NCBI GenBank assembly: GCA_905236585.1
Contig: CAJOQZ010000078.1
Location: 1-8,406 of the forward strand
Direction of reading: 5' to 3'
DNA length: 8,406 bases
Origin: an uncultured Lachnospiraceae bacterium
GTDB taxonomy: Bacteria > Bacillota > Clostridia > Lachnospirales > Lachnospiraceae
The translations under genes and the position numbers were made by a program. Positions within the stretch are counted from its first letter, which is position 1. Each line of letters starts with the position of its first letter. Shown here piece after piece: positions 1 through 7,600 of this stretch. The notes beneath the pieces are model-generated. The model saw only the letters and a program-made list of their open reading frames with translations, was not told where the DNA came from and did no database searches.

Positions 1-1
1 G

Positions 2-874
2 ACGATTCCAATGTTTGCCGGGATCGTCGCAGTACTGACGAATCTGGTGTTCGATGTGCTGTTGATCTTCGGCGTCGGACCGTTCCCGGCGCTCGGCGTG
101 CGCGGCGCCGCAATCGCGACGGTTCTTGCGCGTTATGTGGAGGCAGGAACGGTAATCTGCTATTCCCATTCCCACACGGAGAGCCTGTCCTATATGCAGG
201 GCTTATACCGTACGCTGTTTTTGCCGGGCAGCCTGTTAAAAGAGATCACGATCAAAGGCATGCCCCTTCTTTTGAACGAAACCTTATGGAGCCTTGGCAT
301 GGCGGTACTGACGCAGTGCTATTCGGTGCGGGGCTTGGAAGTGGTCGCGGGTCTTAACATAGCCATGACGGTGAGCAACGTAGTCAATATCACTTTTTTT
401 GCCATGGGCGATGCGGTTGCGATCATTGTGGGACAACTGCTTGGCGCCGGTCGGATGGAGGAAGCGAAAGACGCAGACAACAAGATCATTGCGTTTGCCG
501 TCTTTTTAGGATTAGCGTCTTCGGTGCTGCTTGTGATTCTGGCGTATATTTTCCCGCAGGTTTACAACACGTCCGATACCGTGAAAAATTTTGCAAAATC
601 CTTCCTGCTTGTTCAGGCGTTGTTCACGCCGCAGATAGCGCTTTTGCATACGACGTATTTTACTTTGCGCTCCGGCGGGCGGACGGTCATCACGTTTTTG
701 TTTGACAGCGCGTTCGTATGGGTCGTTTCCGTACCGGTCGCGTTTGTCCTAAGCCGTTTTACAGGGATTTCCGCCGTGGCGATCTTTGCAGTGGTGAATC
801 TGTCGGACATCATTAAATCCGTCGTCGGCATTGTTCTTGTGCATAAAAACGCATGGATGAATGATTTGACGTGA
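2..874 (+). CDS. MATE family efflux transporter, C-terminal part (5' end outside window)
   Basis: Integral membrane antiporter of the MATE family, expected to export drugs or organic cations in exchange for Na+ or H+; the substrate cannot be read from sequence. The frame is open to the window edge: codons T-I-P precede the first ATG at 11, so that ATG is internal and the N-terminal third is missing. The 290 visible residues hold about eight hydrophobic segments; full MATE proteins have about 12 in some 450 residues. Family-like stretches are LGVRGAAIATVLAR (near residue 30), GQLLGAGRMEEAK (near 145), a LRSGGRT...F.FDSAFVWVVSVPVAF segment (near 220-250), and a C-terminal GIVLVHKNAWMNDLT resembling the usual K-G-x-W-x-x-N-L-T ending. 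No terminator is evident after the stop. Family assignment is secure. Confidence 0.92.
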   Translation, partial: TIPMFAGIVAVLTNLVFDVLLIFGVGPFPALGVRGAAIATVLARYVEAGTVICYSHSHTESLSYMQGLYRTLFLPGSLLKEITIKGMPLLLNETLWSLGMAVLTQCYSVRGLEVVAGLNIAMTVSNVVNITFFAMGDAVAIIVGQLLGAGRMEEAKDADNKIIAFAVFLGLASSVLLVILAYIFPQVYNTSDTVKNFAKSFLLVQALFTPQIALLHTTYFTLRSGGRTVITFLFDSAFVWVVSVPVAFVLSRFTGISAVAIFAVVNLSDIIKSVVGIVLVHKNAWMNDLT

Positions 875-903
875 GAATGACGGGAGAAGATAATCAACAT
901 GCG

Positions 904-927
904 AACACAAACGCTATCATTTGTGTT
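904..927. promoter_or_regulatory. Inverted repeat, candidate operator of the RHH/zeta module
   Basis: AACACAAA (904-911) and TTTGTGTT (920-927) form a perfect 8-bp inverted repeat with an 8-nt centre. The right arm runs into the -35 box at 926-931, so a bound dimer would block RNA polymerase. Toxin-antitoxin pairs are commonly repressed by their RHH antitoxin at such palindromes. A terminator for the upstream transporter gene is less likely, because the stem is AT-rich and no T-run follows. Confidence 0.5.
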
Positions 928-954
928 GAAAAGCCGATGAATTTAGGCTATAAT
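926..954 (+). promoter_or_regulatory. Sigma-A/sigma-70 promoter of the RHH/zeta module
   Basis: The -35 TTGAAA (926-931) and a perfect -10 TATAAT (949-954) are separated by 17 nt. The expected transcription start is near 961, giving a very short leader before the start codon at 978. The promoter serves the antitoxin-like gene and, by overlap, the zeta-like gene. Confidence 0.8.
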
Positions 955-977
955 TTGCTCGAAGGGAGTTGATTCAT

Positions 978-1313
978 ATGCCGTCAAGTACAAGCACAAT
1001 CCGTCTCGACAAAGGCGTCCGTGAGGAGACAACCCGCATTGCTTCTGAGATGGGGCTTACGTTTAATGCAGTCATAAATATTCTGGCTCGAAAATTCAAT
1101 GCGGAAAAGGGATTCCCGTTTCCTGTCAGACTGGAAACATCACAAAAGACCGTCTTTGATATGTCTTCCGATGAATTTGAGTCTGCATGCAGGGATGCCG
1201 TGGTACAGAGGGAGGATGTAGTTGCAATGGATTATGTCACCCGGCTTGATAAAGAAAGTGGGATGATTACAAAGATCTATGCAGACGGACGGGTGGAATA
1301 TGTTCTTGAATGA
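978..1313 (+). CDS. RelB/DinJ-like ribbon-helix-helix protein, putative antitoxin
   Basis: Small 111-residue protein, probably a DNA-binding antitoxin. Residues about 5-45 (TSTIRLDKGVREETTRIA, then EMGLTFNAVINILARKF) have the strand-helix-helix pattern of DinJ/RelB RHH proteins, followed by a GFPFPV stretch typical of DinJ. The tail, about 85-111 (VTRLD..SGM..KIYADGRVEYVLE), looks like a beta-hairpin and may be the toxin-binding part; this is inference. The ATG at 978 is chosen over an in-frame TTG at 969 because GGGAG (964-968) lies 9 nt before the ATG but directly abuts the TTG. The end overlaps the zeta-like gene, which suggests translational coupling. The fold call is good; antitoxin function rests on context. 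Confidence 0.75.
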   Translation: MPSSTSTIRLDKGVREETTRIASEMGLTFNAVINILARKFNAEKGFPFPVRLETSQKTVFDMSSDEFESACRDAVVQREDVVAMDYVTRLDKESGMITKIYADGRVEYVLE

Positions 1314-1881
1314 TTCTTTGCAACCGCGGATTTTGGTTTTCGCCGGTCCGAACGGATCGGGCAAAAGCACGATTACCAAAGGGATTCCAATCTGCGGCAC
1401 CTATGTGAACGCGGATGAGATCAAGCGAATTTCACATTGTACAGATTTAGAGGCAGCGCAGGAAGCAGAACAGATCAGGCATATTCTTTTGAAGGGACAT
1501 AAGGATTTTACGTTTGAGACCGTGTTATCTACGGATCGCAATCTTGAACTGCTACAGCAGGCAAAAGAGCAGGGATATGAGATATTTTCTGTTTTTGTGC
1601 TGACGAACGATCCGGAAATCAATGTTAGGCGTGTCAGATCTCGGGTCAAGGCAGGTGGACATGACGTCCCGGAAGAAAAAATCATTTATCGTTATGAAAA
1701 ATCTTTGCGGAATCTATCCCGGCTTGCCCGCATTGCAGATCATACACGGGTTATTGACAACTCAGGTGACGAGCCGCAGTTGATATGTGAGGTTGTGGAT
1801 CGACGCCTTGTCATTTGGGAGAATGCACTATGGAGTAAGACGGCTATATTAAGATTGTTTGCAAACGTTCGGGATGGATGA
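1300..1881 (+). CDS. Zeta-toxin-like P-loop kinase, putative toxin
   Basis: Compact 193-residue NTPase/kinase related to zeta toxins. Characterised members phosphorylate UDP-N-acetylglucosamine and so disturb peptidoglycan synthesis; the substrate here is unproven. Visible motifs: Walker A GPNGSGKST (residues 16-24), substrate-side NAD (37-39), TFETVLST with the conserved Glu73, VFVLTNDPEINVRRV (98-112), and a lid-like RVxxGGHxVPxxxIxxRY motif (115-132). The start is uncertain: ATG 1300 has GGGTGG just upstream, while ATG 1279 would add seven residues but has a weaker, distant GGATG. Either choice overlaps the RHH gene (14 or 35 nt), as in coupled toxin-antitoxin pairs. A chromosomal nucleoside-type kinase without toxicity is the alternative. 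Confidence 0.85.
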   Translation: MFLNDSLQPRILVFAGPNGSGKSTITKGIPICGTYVNADEIKRISHCTDLEAAQEAEQIRHILLKGHKDFTFETVLSTDRNLELLQQAKEQGYEIFSVFVLTNDPEINVRRVRSRVKAGGHDVPEEKIIYRYEKSLRNLSRLARIADHTRVIDNSGDEPQLICEVVDRRLVIWENALWSKTAILRLFANVRDG

Positions 1882-1919
1882 AGGGCTGCGGTGGATTTTT
1901 CGATCATTTTGAAATATGT

Positions 1920-1948
1920 TTGCCTGACGCATGCTTTCGTGGTAGAAT
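1920..1948 (+). promoter_or_regulatory. Promoter of the AIM24-family gene
   Basis: TTGCCT (1920-1925) and TAGAAT (1943-1948) are 17 nt apart, with an extended -10 TG at 1940-1941. The expected start near 1955 gives a leader of about 55 nt. That leader contains a modest GACGG/CCGTC inverted repeat (1953-1957 and 1969-1973) whose role is unclear. Confidence 0.6.
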
Positions 1949-2009
1949 ATGAGACGGGTCGGGAGCATCCGTCCCATGCCATATACAAACGATAAGGAGG
2001 GTAGAATTT

Positions 2010-2684
2010 ATGATTTATGAAATCAAAGGAGGAAGTTTTCCGGTAGCAGTCTGCAAAATGAGAGCGGGCGAAGCATTGTCCTGTGAAGCAGGGGCGATGT
2101 CATGGATGGATTCCACAATCCGCATGGAGACGAAATCAGGCGGAATCGGAAAAGTCTTAGGACGGGCGTTTTCCAATGAGACGCTGTTTTTGAACCGCTA
2201 CGTTGCGGACGGCGACGGCGAGATTGCTTTCTCTGCCAATTCTCCGGGCGAGATTCGGGCACTCGAGATTCAGCCGGGACGTTCGATCATCTGCCAAAAG
2301 GGTGCGTTCCTCGCGGCGGATGAATCGGTTGACCTCGATATCTTTTTCCAGAAGAAGATGTCGAGCGGGTTATTCGGCGGCGAAGGCTTTATCATGCAAA
2401 AACTTTCCGGTCAGGGAACCGCGCTCATTGAGATTGATGGTTCGACGGTCGAATACGAACTTGCAGCGGGAGAGAAGAAGACGATCGATTCGGGGTATCT
2501 CGTGATGATGGAAGATACCTGCTCAATCGACGTAGTAATGATCAAAGGCGTCACCAATGTCCTGTTCGGCGGTGAGGGGCTGTTCAATACAGTTATCACC
2601 GGCCCCGGCAAGATTTTGCTGCAGACCATGCCGATGGTTCAGATGGTTGCAAGGATTTCGGCAATGATGGGATCGGGGAAGTAA
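2010..2684 (+). CDS. AIM24/TIGR00266 family protein
   Basis: A 224-residue, probably cytoplasmic beta-rich protein of the widespread AIM24 (TIGR00266) family. The yeast namesake supports mitochondrial inner-membrane organisation; the bacterial role is not established. Family-typical features are an early SCEAGAMSWMD stretch (about residues 24-34), two related SGLFGGEG and NVLFGGEG segments (about 118 and 184), which suggest an internal duplication of the beta fold, and a late GPGKILLQTMP (about 198-208). There are no signal peptide and no convincing membrane segment. AAGGAGG (1994-2000) lies 9 nt before the ATG, so the start is firm. It has its own promoter and terminator, so it forms a one-gene unit between two toxin-antitoxin-like modules. 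Family assignment is confident; function is unknown. Confidence 0.88.
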   Translation: MIYEIKGGSFPVAVCKMRAGEALSCEAGAMSWMDSTIRMETKSGGIGKVLGRAFSNETLFLNRYVADGDGEIAFSANSPGEIRALEIQPGRSIICQKGAFLAADESVDLDIFFQKKMSSGLFGGEGFIMQKLSGQGTALIEIDGSTVEYELAAGEKKTIDSGYLVMMEDTCSIDVVMIKGVTNVLFGGEGLFNTVITGPGKILLQTMPMVQMVARISAMMGSGK

Positions 2685-2752
2685 CGCCGGATATTTTATC
2701 ACAGTAGAGAATGCGCCGTTTCTTTATGGAGCGGGGTTGTAACAAACGATTT

Positions 2753-2785
2753 GCGGTCGGGGCATCATGCCCCGGCTGCTTTTTG
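2753..2785 (+). terminator. Strong intrinsic terminator after the AIM24-family gene
   Basis: CGGGGCA (2758-2764) and TGCCCCG (2768-2774) pair around a 3-nt loop. The stem continues outward through G-U and G-C pairs to 2753/2779, making about 12 base pairs, and is followed directly by TTTTT (2780-2784). It separates the AIM24-family unit from the kinase operon promoter, which begins about 25 nt downstream. Confidence 0.88.
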
Positions 2786-2807
2786 TGTTGAGAAAAAACG
2801 AATCACA

Positions 2808-2823
2808 TTTGACGCACGTAAAA
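2808..2823. repeat. Operator-like imperfect palindrome, copy 1 (over the -35)
   Basis: TTTGACG-CA-CGTAAAA has 7-bp half-sites that match at 6 of 7 positions around a 2-bp centre. An identical copy lies at 2853-2868, 45 bp downstream. This copy contains the -35 box TTGACG (2809-2814), so a bound dimer would exclude RNA polymerase. The likely ligand is the HTH protein encoded at 3677-4477, by inference. Confidence 0.7.
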
Positions 2824-2837
2824 TATAATGCTATTAT
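2809..2837 (+). promoter_or_regulatory. Promoter of the HipA-like kinase operon
   Basis: The -35 TTGACG (2809-2814) and -10 TATTAT (2832-2837) are spaced by 17 nt, with an extended -10 TG at 2829-2830. The predicted start near 2844 lies between the two operator-like palindromes. A second 8-bp inverted pair, TCACATTT (2803-2810) and AAATGTGA (2840-2847), brackets the promoter and could be another contact site or chance. Confidence 0.8.
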
Positions 2838-2852
2838 AAAAATGTGAAAAAA

Positions 2853-2868
2853 TTTGACGCACGTAAAA
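2853..2868. repeat. Operator-like imperfect palindrome, copy 2 (in the leader)
   Basis: This is an exact second copy of the 16-bp palindrome; the identity extends one base further upstream, to 17 bp (2807-2823 and 2852-2868). It lies between the predicted transcription start and the ribosome-binding site AGGG (2871-2874). Two copies bracketing a -10 box at 45-bp spacing suggest cooperative or looping repression. Confidence 0.7.
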
Positions 2869-2880
2869 AAAGGGATTTCT

Positions 2881-3699
2881 ATGGAGACAAAGGTTATCCG
2901 AAAAAAGCGTGATTTGACATATCTGAAATGGTCGCATATCAGAAAATCCGGCGGTACGGCGGGCACTTTTTTGAAATCGGAATCGGTCATTGACGGTGCT
3001 AAAGTGCACTATAAACTTTCCAATTTTGACCCGGTATACGGAGTTGTCGGACATGAGTGCGTGAATGAAATCGTTGTCGACCGCCTGCTGACGATTTTAG
3101 GCGTCGACCATCTGCATTACGAATTGATCCATGCGGATATTGAAGTCGAACATCAGATTTTTGAGACATATTTGTGCGCGTCTAATGATTTCAAAAAGCG
3201 TGGAGAAGAAAAAATTGCAATAGATGATTATTACCGGGTCAATGCGATTCCCATGGAGACGCATTATGATTTTTGCGTCCGTCATGGCTGGAAACAGGCA
3301 ATAGAGGAGATGATCGTCGTGGATTATCTTATCCTTAACCGCGACCGGCATGGAGCGAACATTGAAGTGCTGCGGAATGCAAGGGCGCATACTTTGCGGA
3401 TTGCGCCGCTGTTTGATCATGGTCTGTCGCTTCTGTACTCGTGCGGATCGGATGATGCGGCGCAGCGATTTGATATCCTCAAGGACAGGAAATGCCAGAA
3501 TTTTATCGGCAGTTTTTCCTGTCGGGAGAATCTGGAACTTGTTCGAAATGGGGATATTTTTTCCGGTAAACTGCGCGAATCCGATCGGGAAACTCTTTTC
3601 GAGGGGCTTGACGGGATCATTTCAGATGTATTTTTGGATAGAATATGGGAAATGATTTTTGAAAGGTATCGAACCTATGAAAATTTACGAAATCATTAA
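2881..3699 (+). CDS. Compact HipA-like Ser/Thr kinase, putative toxin
   Basis: A 272-residue protein with the HipA kinase core. Visible are a Gly-rich loop SGGTAGTFLKS (23-33), a candidate ATP-contacting lysine in VHYKLSNF (Lys45), the helix HECVNEIVVDRLLTILG (58-74) resembling the NE..A..LG motif of HipA, the catalytic loop LNRDRHGANIEVL with Asp155 and Asn160, and the metal-binding Asp179 in APLFDHGLSLLY. All key kinase residues seem intact. HipA-type kinases phosphorylate aminoacyl-tRNA synthetases and arrest translation; the target here is unknown. The HipA N-terminal subdomain is absent, as in HipT or CtkA, and there is no HipB upstream. ATG 2881 is preferred to TTG 2854, which has no ribosome-binding site and lies inside operator copy 2. 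The gene overlaps the next one by 23 nt. Confidence 0.85.
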   Translation: METKVIRKKRDLTYLKWSHIRKSGGTAGTFLKSESVIDGAKVHYKLSNFDPVYGVVGHECVNEIVVDRLLTILGVDHLHYELIHADIEVEHQIFETYLCASNDFKKRGEEKIAIDDYYRVNAIPMETHYDFCVRHGWKQAIEEMIVVDYLILNRDRHGANIEVLRNARAHTLRIAPLFDHGLSLLYSCGSDDAAQRFDILKDRKCQNFIGSFSCRENLELVRNGDIFSGKLRESDRETLFEGLDGIISDVFLDRIWEMIFERYRTYENLRNH

Positions 3700-4477
3700 T
3701 GAAGAAAACGCATCATCCGTCGGCGTCCTTTTGCATTATGAAAAGGAGAACACCGTTATTATAGAATTGATGGAAACATTGGACGAGTGGACGGCGCCGC
3801 TGTTGTTTACCGCGTATGTAAAAAAGGGAATTTTCACGATTCCGAGGGACATCAGTTTTCTGTGGGTGCAGGAACGTGTGATCCCCAGCGGCAGGCAGAA
3901 CATCAATGCGATTCTTAAGAATCATCATCTGAAAACGTACGACGAAATGAATCTGCTTTTATTGTCAAAAGCGAGATGCTCGCAGGATCATTATTGTATT
4001 TGCGAGTCGGATGCGCTGCCAAAATATGTACGTAAGCGGCAGCAAAAGAATCTTAGGGAATGCCTGATGTTAGAAGAGAATCAACTGCTCTGCTTTTTCA
4101 AAGATGATATGGCAAAAAAAATGAATTTGGATAGACTGCGGCATGTGGAGGGGGTAGACAAAGTATTAAAAAACGAAAAACTCTTCCAGTCGGGCAAGAT
4201 GGGAGCGGACGGCTATTACGTGACGTTTAACGATTCGATTGATATTCCGGCGGCAGCATTATACGAGACAAAAGGCGGACTGCCCATCACCTATAGCGAT
4301 TTTATCACGTATATTCAAAAAAACGTGTCCGATACGGCGGAAGTATGCGAGGCGCTTGACTGCTCGCGGCAGAACTTGGCGTATTTGGTAAAAAAGGAGC
4401 GTCTTTCGCCGGTAAAAGAAAATGTAAAGGGCAATCTTTTCCTAAAAGCGGACATAGAGCGTTGGAAAGCGGATTAG
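3677..4477 (+). CDS. Protein with C-terminal helix-turn-helix, putative antitoxin/repressor of the kinase
   Basis: A 266-residue protein I cannot assign to a named family. Residues 218-244 (SDTAEVCEALDCSRQNLAYLVKKERL) form a MerR/excisionase-like helix-turn-helix, followed by a likely wing and GNLFLKADIERW (252-263). The N-terminal part (1-62) is predicted beta-rich. Residues 64-105 carry a distinctive RVIPSGRQNINAILKNHHL..YDEMNLL segment and a Cys-containing ARCSQDHYCI stretch; I vaguely recall similar segments beside HipA-like kinases. The start at ATG 3677 has AAAGG 10 nt upstream; a TTG at 3659 lacks one. The 23-nt overlap with the kinase gene implies co-translation. It probably binds the paired palindromes and may neutralise the kinase, giving a toxin-first operon; both roles are inferred. 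Confidence 0.75.
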   Translation: MKIYEIINEENASSVGVLLHYEKENTVIIELMETLDEWTAPLLFTAYVKKGIFTIPRDISFLWVQERVIPSGRQNINAILKNHHLKTYDEMNLLLLSKARCSQDHYCICESDALPKYVRKRQQKNLRECLMLEENQLLCFFKDDMAKKMNLDRLRHVEGVDKVLKNEKLFQSGKMGADGYYVTFNDSIDIPAAALYETKGGLPITYSDFITYIQKNVSDTAEVCEALDCSRQNLAYLVKKERLSPVKENVKGNLFLKADIERWKAD

Positions 4478-4555
4478 GGTGAAGTTTTATTACCCAGCCT
4501 CCCGCATGGCAATCAGTTTTCATCCAATTTTGCCTTGGGAACAAACAAATATGCT

Positions 4556-4584
4556 TTTACCTATGCCGGATAATGTGCTATACT
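4556..4584 (+). promoter_or_regulatory. Promoter of carB
   Basis: TTTACC (4556-4561) and TATACT (4579-4584) are 17 nt apart, with an extended -10 TG at 4576-4577. The expected start near 4591 leaves a leader of about 45 nt. That is too short to hold a PyrR-type antiterminator/terminator, and none is seen. Confidence 0.7.
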
Positions 4585-4614
4585 CATTAAAACCTCAAAA
4601 CAGAGAATTATCCG
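4567..4614. promoter_or_regulatory. 8-bp inverted repeat around the carB promoter and start site, candidate operator
   Basis: CGGATAAT (4567-4574) lies in the -35/-10 spacer and its exact reverse complement ATTATCCG (4607-4614) lies in the leader, just before the ribosome-binding site. The arms are 40 bp apart. They could be paired sites of a regulator, but arms this short with this spacing may also arise by chance. They do not resemble an ARG box. Confidence 0.35.
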
Positions 4615-4636
4615 TATGAACAAAAGGAGAAAACAA

Positions 4637-7600
4637 ATGGCGCAGCGGACAGACATTCATAAGGTACTCATCATCGGTTCGGGACCGATCGTCATCGGAC
4701 AGGCATGTGAATTTGACTATTCGGGGACACAGGCGTGCAAGGCTCTTCGGAGTCTGGGGTATGAGATCGTCCTCGTCAATTCCAATCCGGCGACGATCAT
4801 GACCGACCCGGAAATGGCGGACAAAACGTACATAGAGCCGCTGAACGTGGAGCGCGTTGCGGCAGTCATTGAAAAAGAGCGCCCGGATGCGCTTTTGCCG
4901 AATCTCGGCGGGCAGTCGGGTCTGAACCTGTGCGCCGAACTATATAAGGCGGGCGTGCTGGACAAGTTCGGCGTCAAAGTGATCGGCGTACAGGTCGACG
5001 CCATCGAGCGCGGAGAGGACCGTACCGAGTTCAAGAAAACGATGGAACATTTAGGCATCGAAATGGCGCGTTCCAAGGCGTGCTATTCGATCGAGGAAGC
5101 GCTTGCCGAGGCGGATGTGCTCGGCTATCCGGTGGTGCTGCGCCCCGCCTATACCATGGGCGGCGCGGGCGGCGGACTTGTCTACAACAAAGAGGAACTT
5201 AAGACGGTCTGCGCAAGGGGGCTTGCCGCATCCTTGATCCATCAGGTCTTGGTCGAGGAATCCATCTTAGGCTGGGAGGAACTCGAACTGGAAGTGGTCC
5301 GCGACAAAGACAATCAAATGATCACGGTCTGCTTTATCGAGAACGTCGATCCGGTCGGCGTCCACACCGGCGATTCGTTCTGTACGGCGCCGATGCTGAC
5401 GATAGATGAGGATTTGCAAAAAGAACTGCAGCGGCAGGCGTATAAAATCGTGGAGCATATCGGCGTGATCGGCGGAACGAACGTTCAGTTCGCCCATGAT
5501 CCGAAGAGCGGGCGCATTATCGTAATCGAGATCAATCCGCGGACGTCGCGCTCGTCGGCGCTTGCGTCGAAGGCAACCGGATTTCCCATCGCCCTCGTCT
5601 CGGCGAAACTCGCCACCGGGCTTACGCTTTCGGAACTTGAGGATGCGAAGTTCGGCACGCTTGACAAATACGAGCCCAACGGCGATTACATCGTAGTCAA
5701 ATTCGCCCGCTGGGCGTTTGAAAAATTCCACGGCGTGGCGGACGTCTTGGGGACGCAGATGCGAGCGGTGGGCGAAGTCATGAGCATCGGCAAAACGTTC
5801 AAAGAAGCGTTCCAGAAGGCGATCCGATCCCTCGAAAAAGACCGCTACGGACTCGGCCTGATTGAAAAGTACGAAGCAATGGATGCGGCGGGGCTTCTCG
5901 TCCTTTTGAAAAATGCTTCTTCCGAGCGTTACTTTTTGATGTACGAGGCAATGAAAAAGGGTGTGACCGTAGACGAACTGCATGAGATTACACAGGTCAA
6001 GCGCTACTTCTTAGACGAGATGAGCGACCTTGTAAAAGAGGAGTGTGCGCTTGCGGCGGATTATGCCGGAAAAGTTCCGCCCGCAGAGGTCATAAAAAAG
6101 GCAAAAGAGGACGGTTTTTCCGACCGGTATCTGGCAAAACTACTTGGTGTCAGCGAAGACGACATTCGAAAGGCGCGCAAGGAAAGCGACATCACGGAGG
6201 GCTGGCACGGCGTTCACGTATACGGAACAGCGGACAGCGCATACTATTATTCGACCTACGCTGCGGAGGACGCCGACGCGGTAACGGACAATCCGAATAA
6301 GATCATGATCTTAGGCGGCGGACCGAACCGCATCGGACAGGGCATTGAGTTCGACTACTGCTGCGTCCATGCGGCACAGGCTTTAAAAAAACTCGGCTTC
6401 GAAACGATCATCGTAAACTGCAACCCCGAAACGGTTTCAACCGACTACGATACGTCGGACAAATTATATTTCGAGCCGCTGACGTTGGAGGATGTATTGC
6501 AGATCTACCGCAAGGAAAAACCGCTCGGCGTGATCGCGCAGTTTGGCGGGCAGACGCCGCTGAATCTGTCGGCAAAATTAAAAGAAGAAGGCGTGCGCAT
6601 TTTAGGGACGACGCCGGAAGTGATCGACTTGGCGGAAGACCGCGACCGCTTCCGCCAGATGATGGAAAAACTGAATATCCCCATGGCAAAATCCGGCATG
6701 GCGTCGGACGTCGCCGAGGCGAAAGCGATTGCGGCGGATATCGGTTATCCGGTCATGGTACGCCCGTCCTTTGTCTTGGGCGGGCGCGGAATGGAAGTCG
6801 TGCGCGACGAGGAGAGCATGGAAGAATATATGCGTGCCGCGGTCGGCGTGACGCCGGATCGCCCGATCCTCATCGACCGCTTCCTGCAGAACGCGCTGGA
6901 ATGTGAAGCGGACGCAATTGCGGACGGAGTCGACGCGTTTGTTCCGGCGGTCATGGAGCATATCGAACTTGCCGGAATCCACTCGGGGGATTCGGCGTGC
7001 ATCATCCCCTCGAAGCATATTCCGGAAAAGCATTTGCAAACGATCCGGGAATATACGAAGAAGATCGCCGTCGAAATGCATGTGGTCGGACTTATGAACA
7101 TGCAGTATGCGATTGAGGGCGATACGGTCTATGTGTTGGAGGCGAACCCCCGCGCATCGCGGACGGTGCCGCTGGTGTCGAAAGTCTGCGGCATCCGCAT
7201 GGTGCCGGTTGCTACGGACATCATCACCTCGGAGATGACCGGACGGCAGTCGCCGGTGGCGCAGTTGATCGCGGAGAACGCCGGGAAAACGCCGACGTAT
7301 TACGGCGTCAAGGAAGCGGTTTTCCCGTTTTCCATGTTCCCGGAAGTCGATCCGGTTTTAGGACCGGAGATGCGTTCGACCGGCGAAGTCCTAGGGCTTG
7401 CCGAAACTTCCGGCGAGGCGTTTTTCAAAGCGCAGGAAGCGGCGGGAATGCCTCTTCCGCTTTCGGGCGCAGTGCTGATCTCCTTGAATGAGGAGGACAA
7501 GCCGGCTGCGGCGGATATTGCGGAGATTTTCGATGCCGACGGATTCAAGGTATATGCCACGGGGCAGACCTGTGAAAAAATCCGCGAGGCGGGCATTAAC

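Noticed and set aside
969..977. TTG start for the RHH gene, adding three residues
   Set aside because: The GGGAG ribosome-binding site directly abuts this TTG, leaving no spacing, whereas it is well placed for ATG 978.
2807..2868. CRISPR-like repeat-spacer unit
   Set aside because: Only two short copies exist and they coincide with a promoter and operator layout; there is no array and no cas gene.
4477..4495. GGGTGA/TTACCC hairpin after the HTH gene as an intrinsic terminator
   Set aside because: The stem is short with a G-U pair and no T-run follows it.
4508..4534. GGCAA/TTGCC inverted repeat in the gap before carB
   Set aside because: Only 5 bp with a 17-nt loop and no T-run; it lies upstream of the carB promoter, so it cannot be a carB attenuator.
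5267..5983. Long open frames on the minus strand across carB, the longest 238 codons
   Set aside because: They are antisense shadows of a GC-rich, strongly coding gene, with basic low-complexity translations and no recognisable domain.
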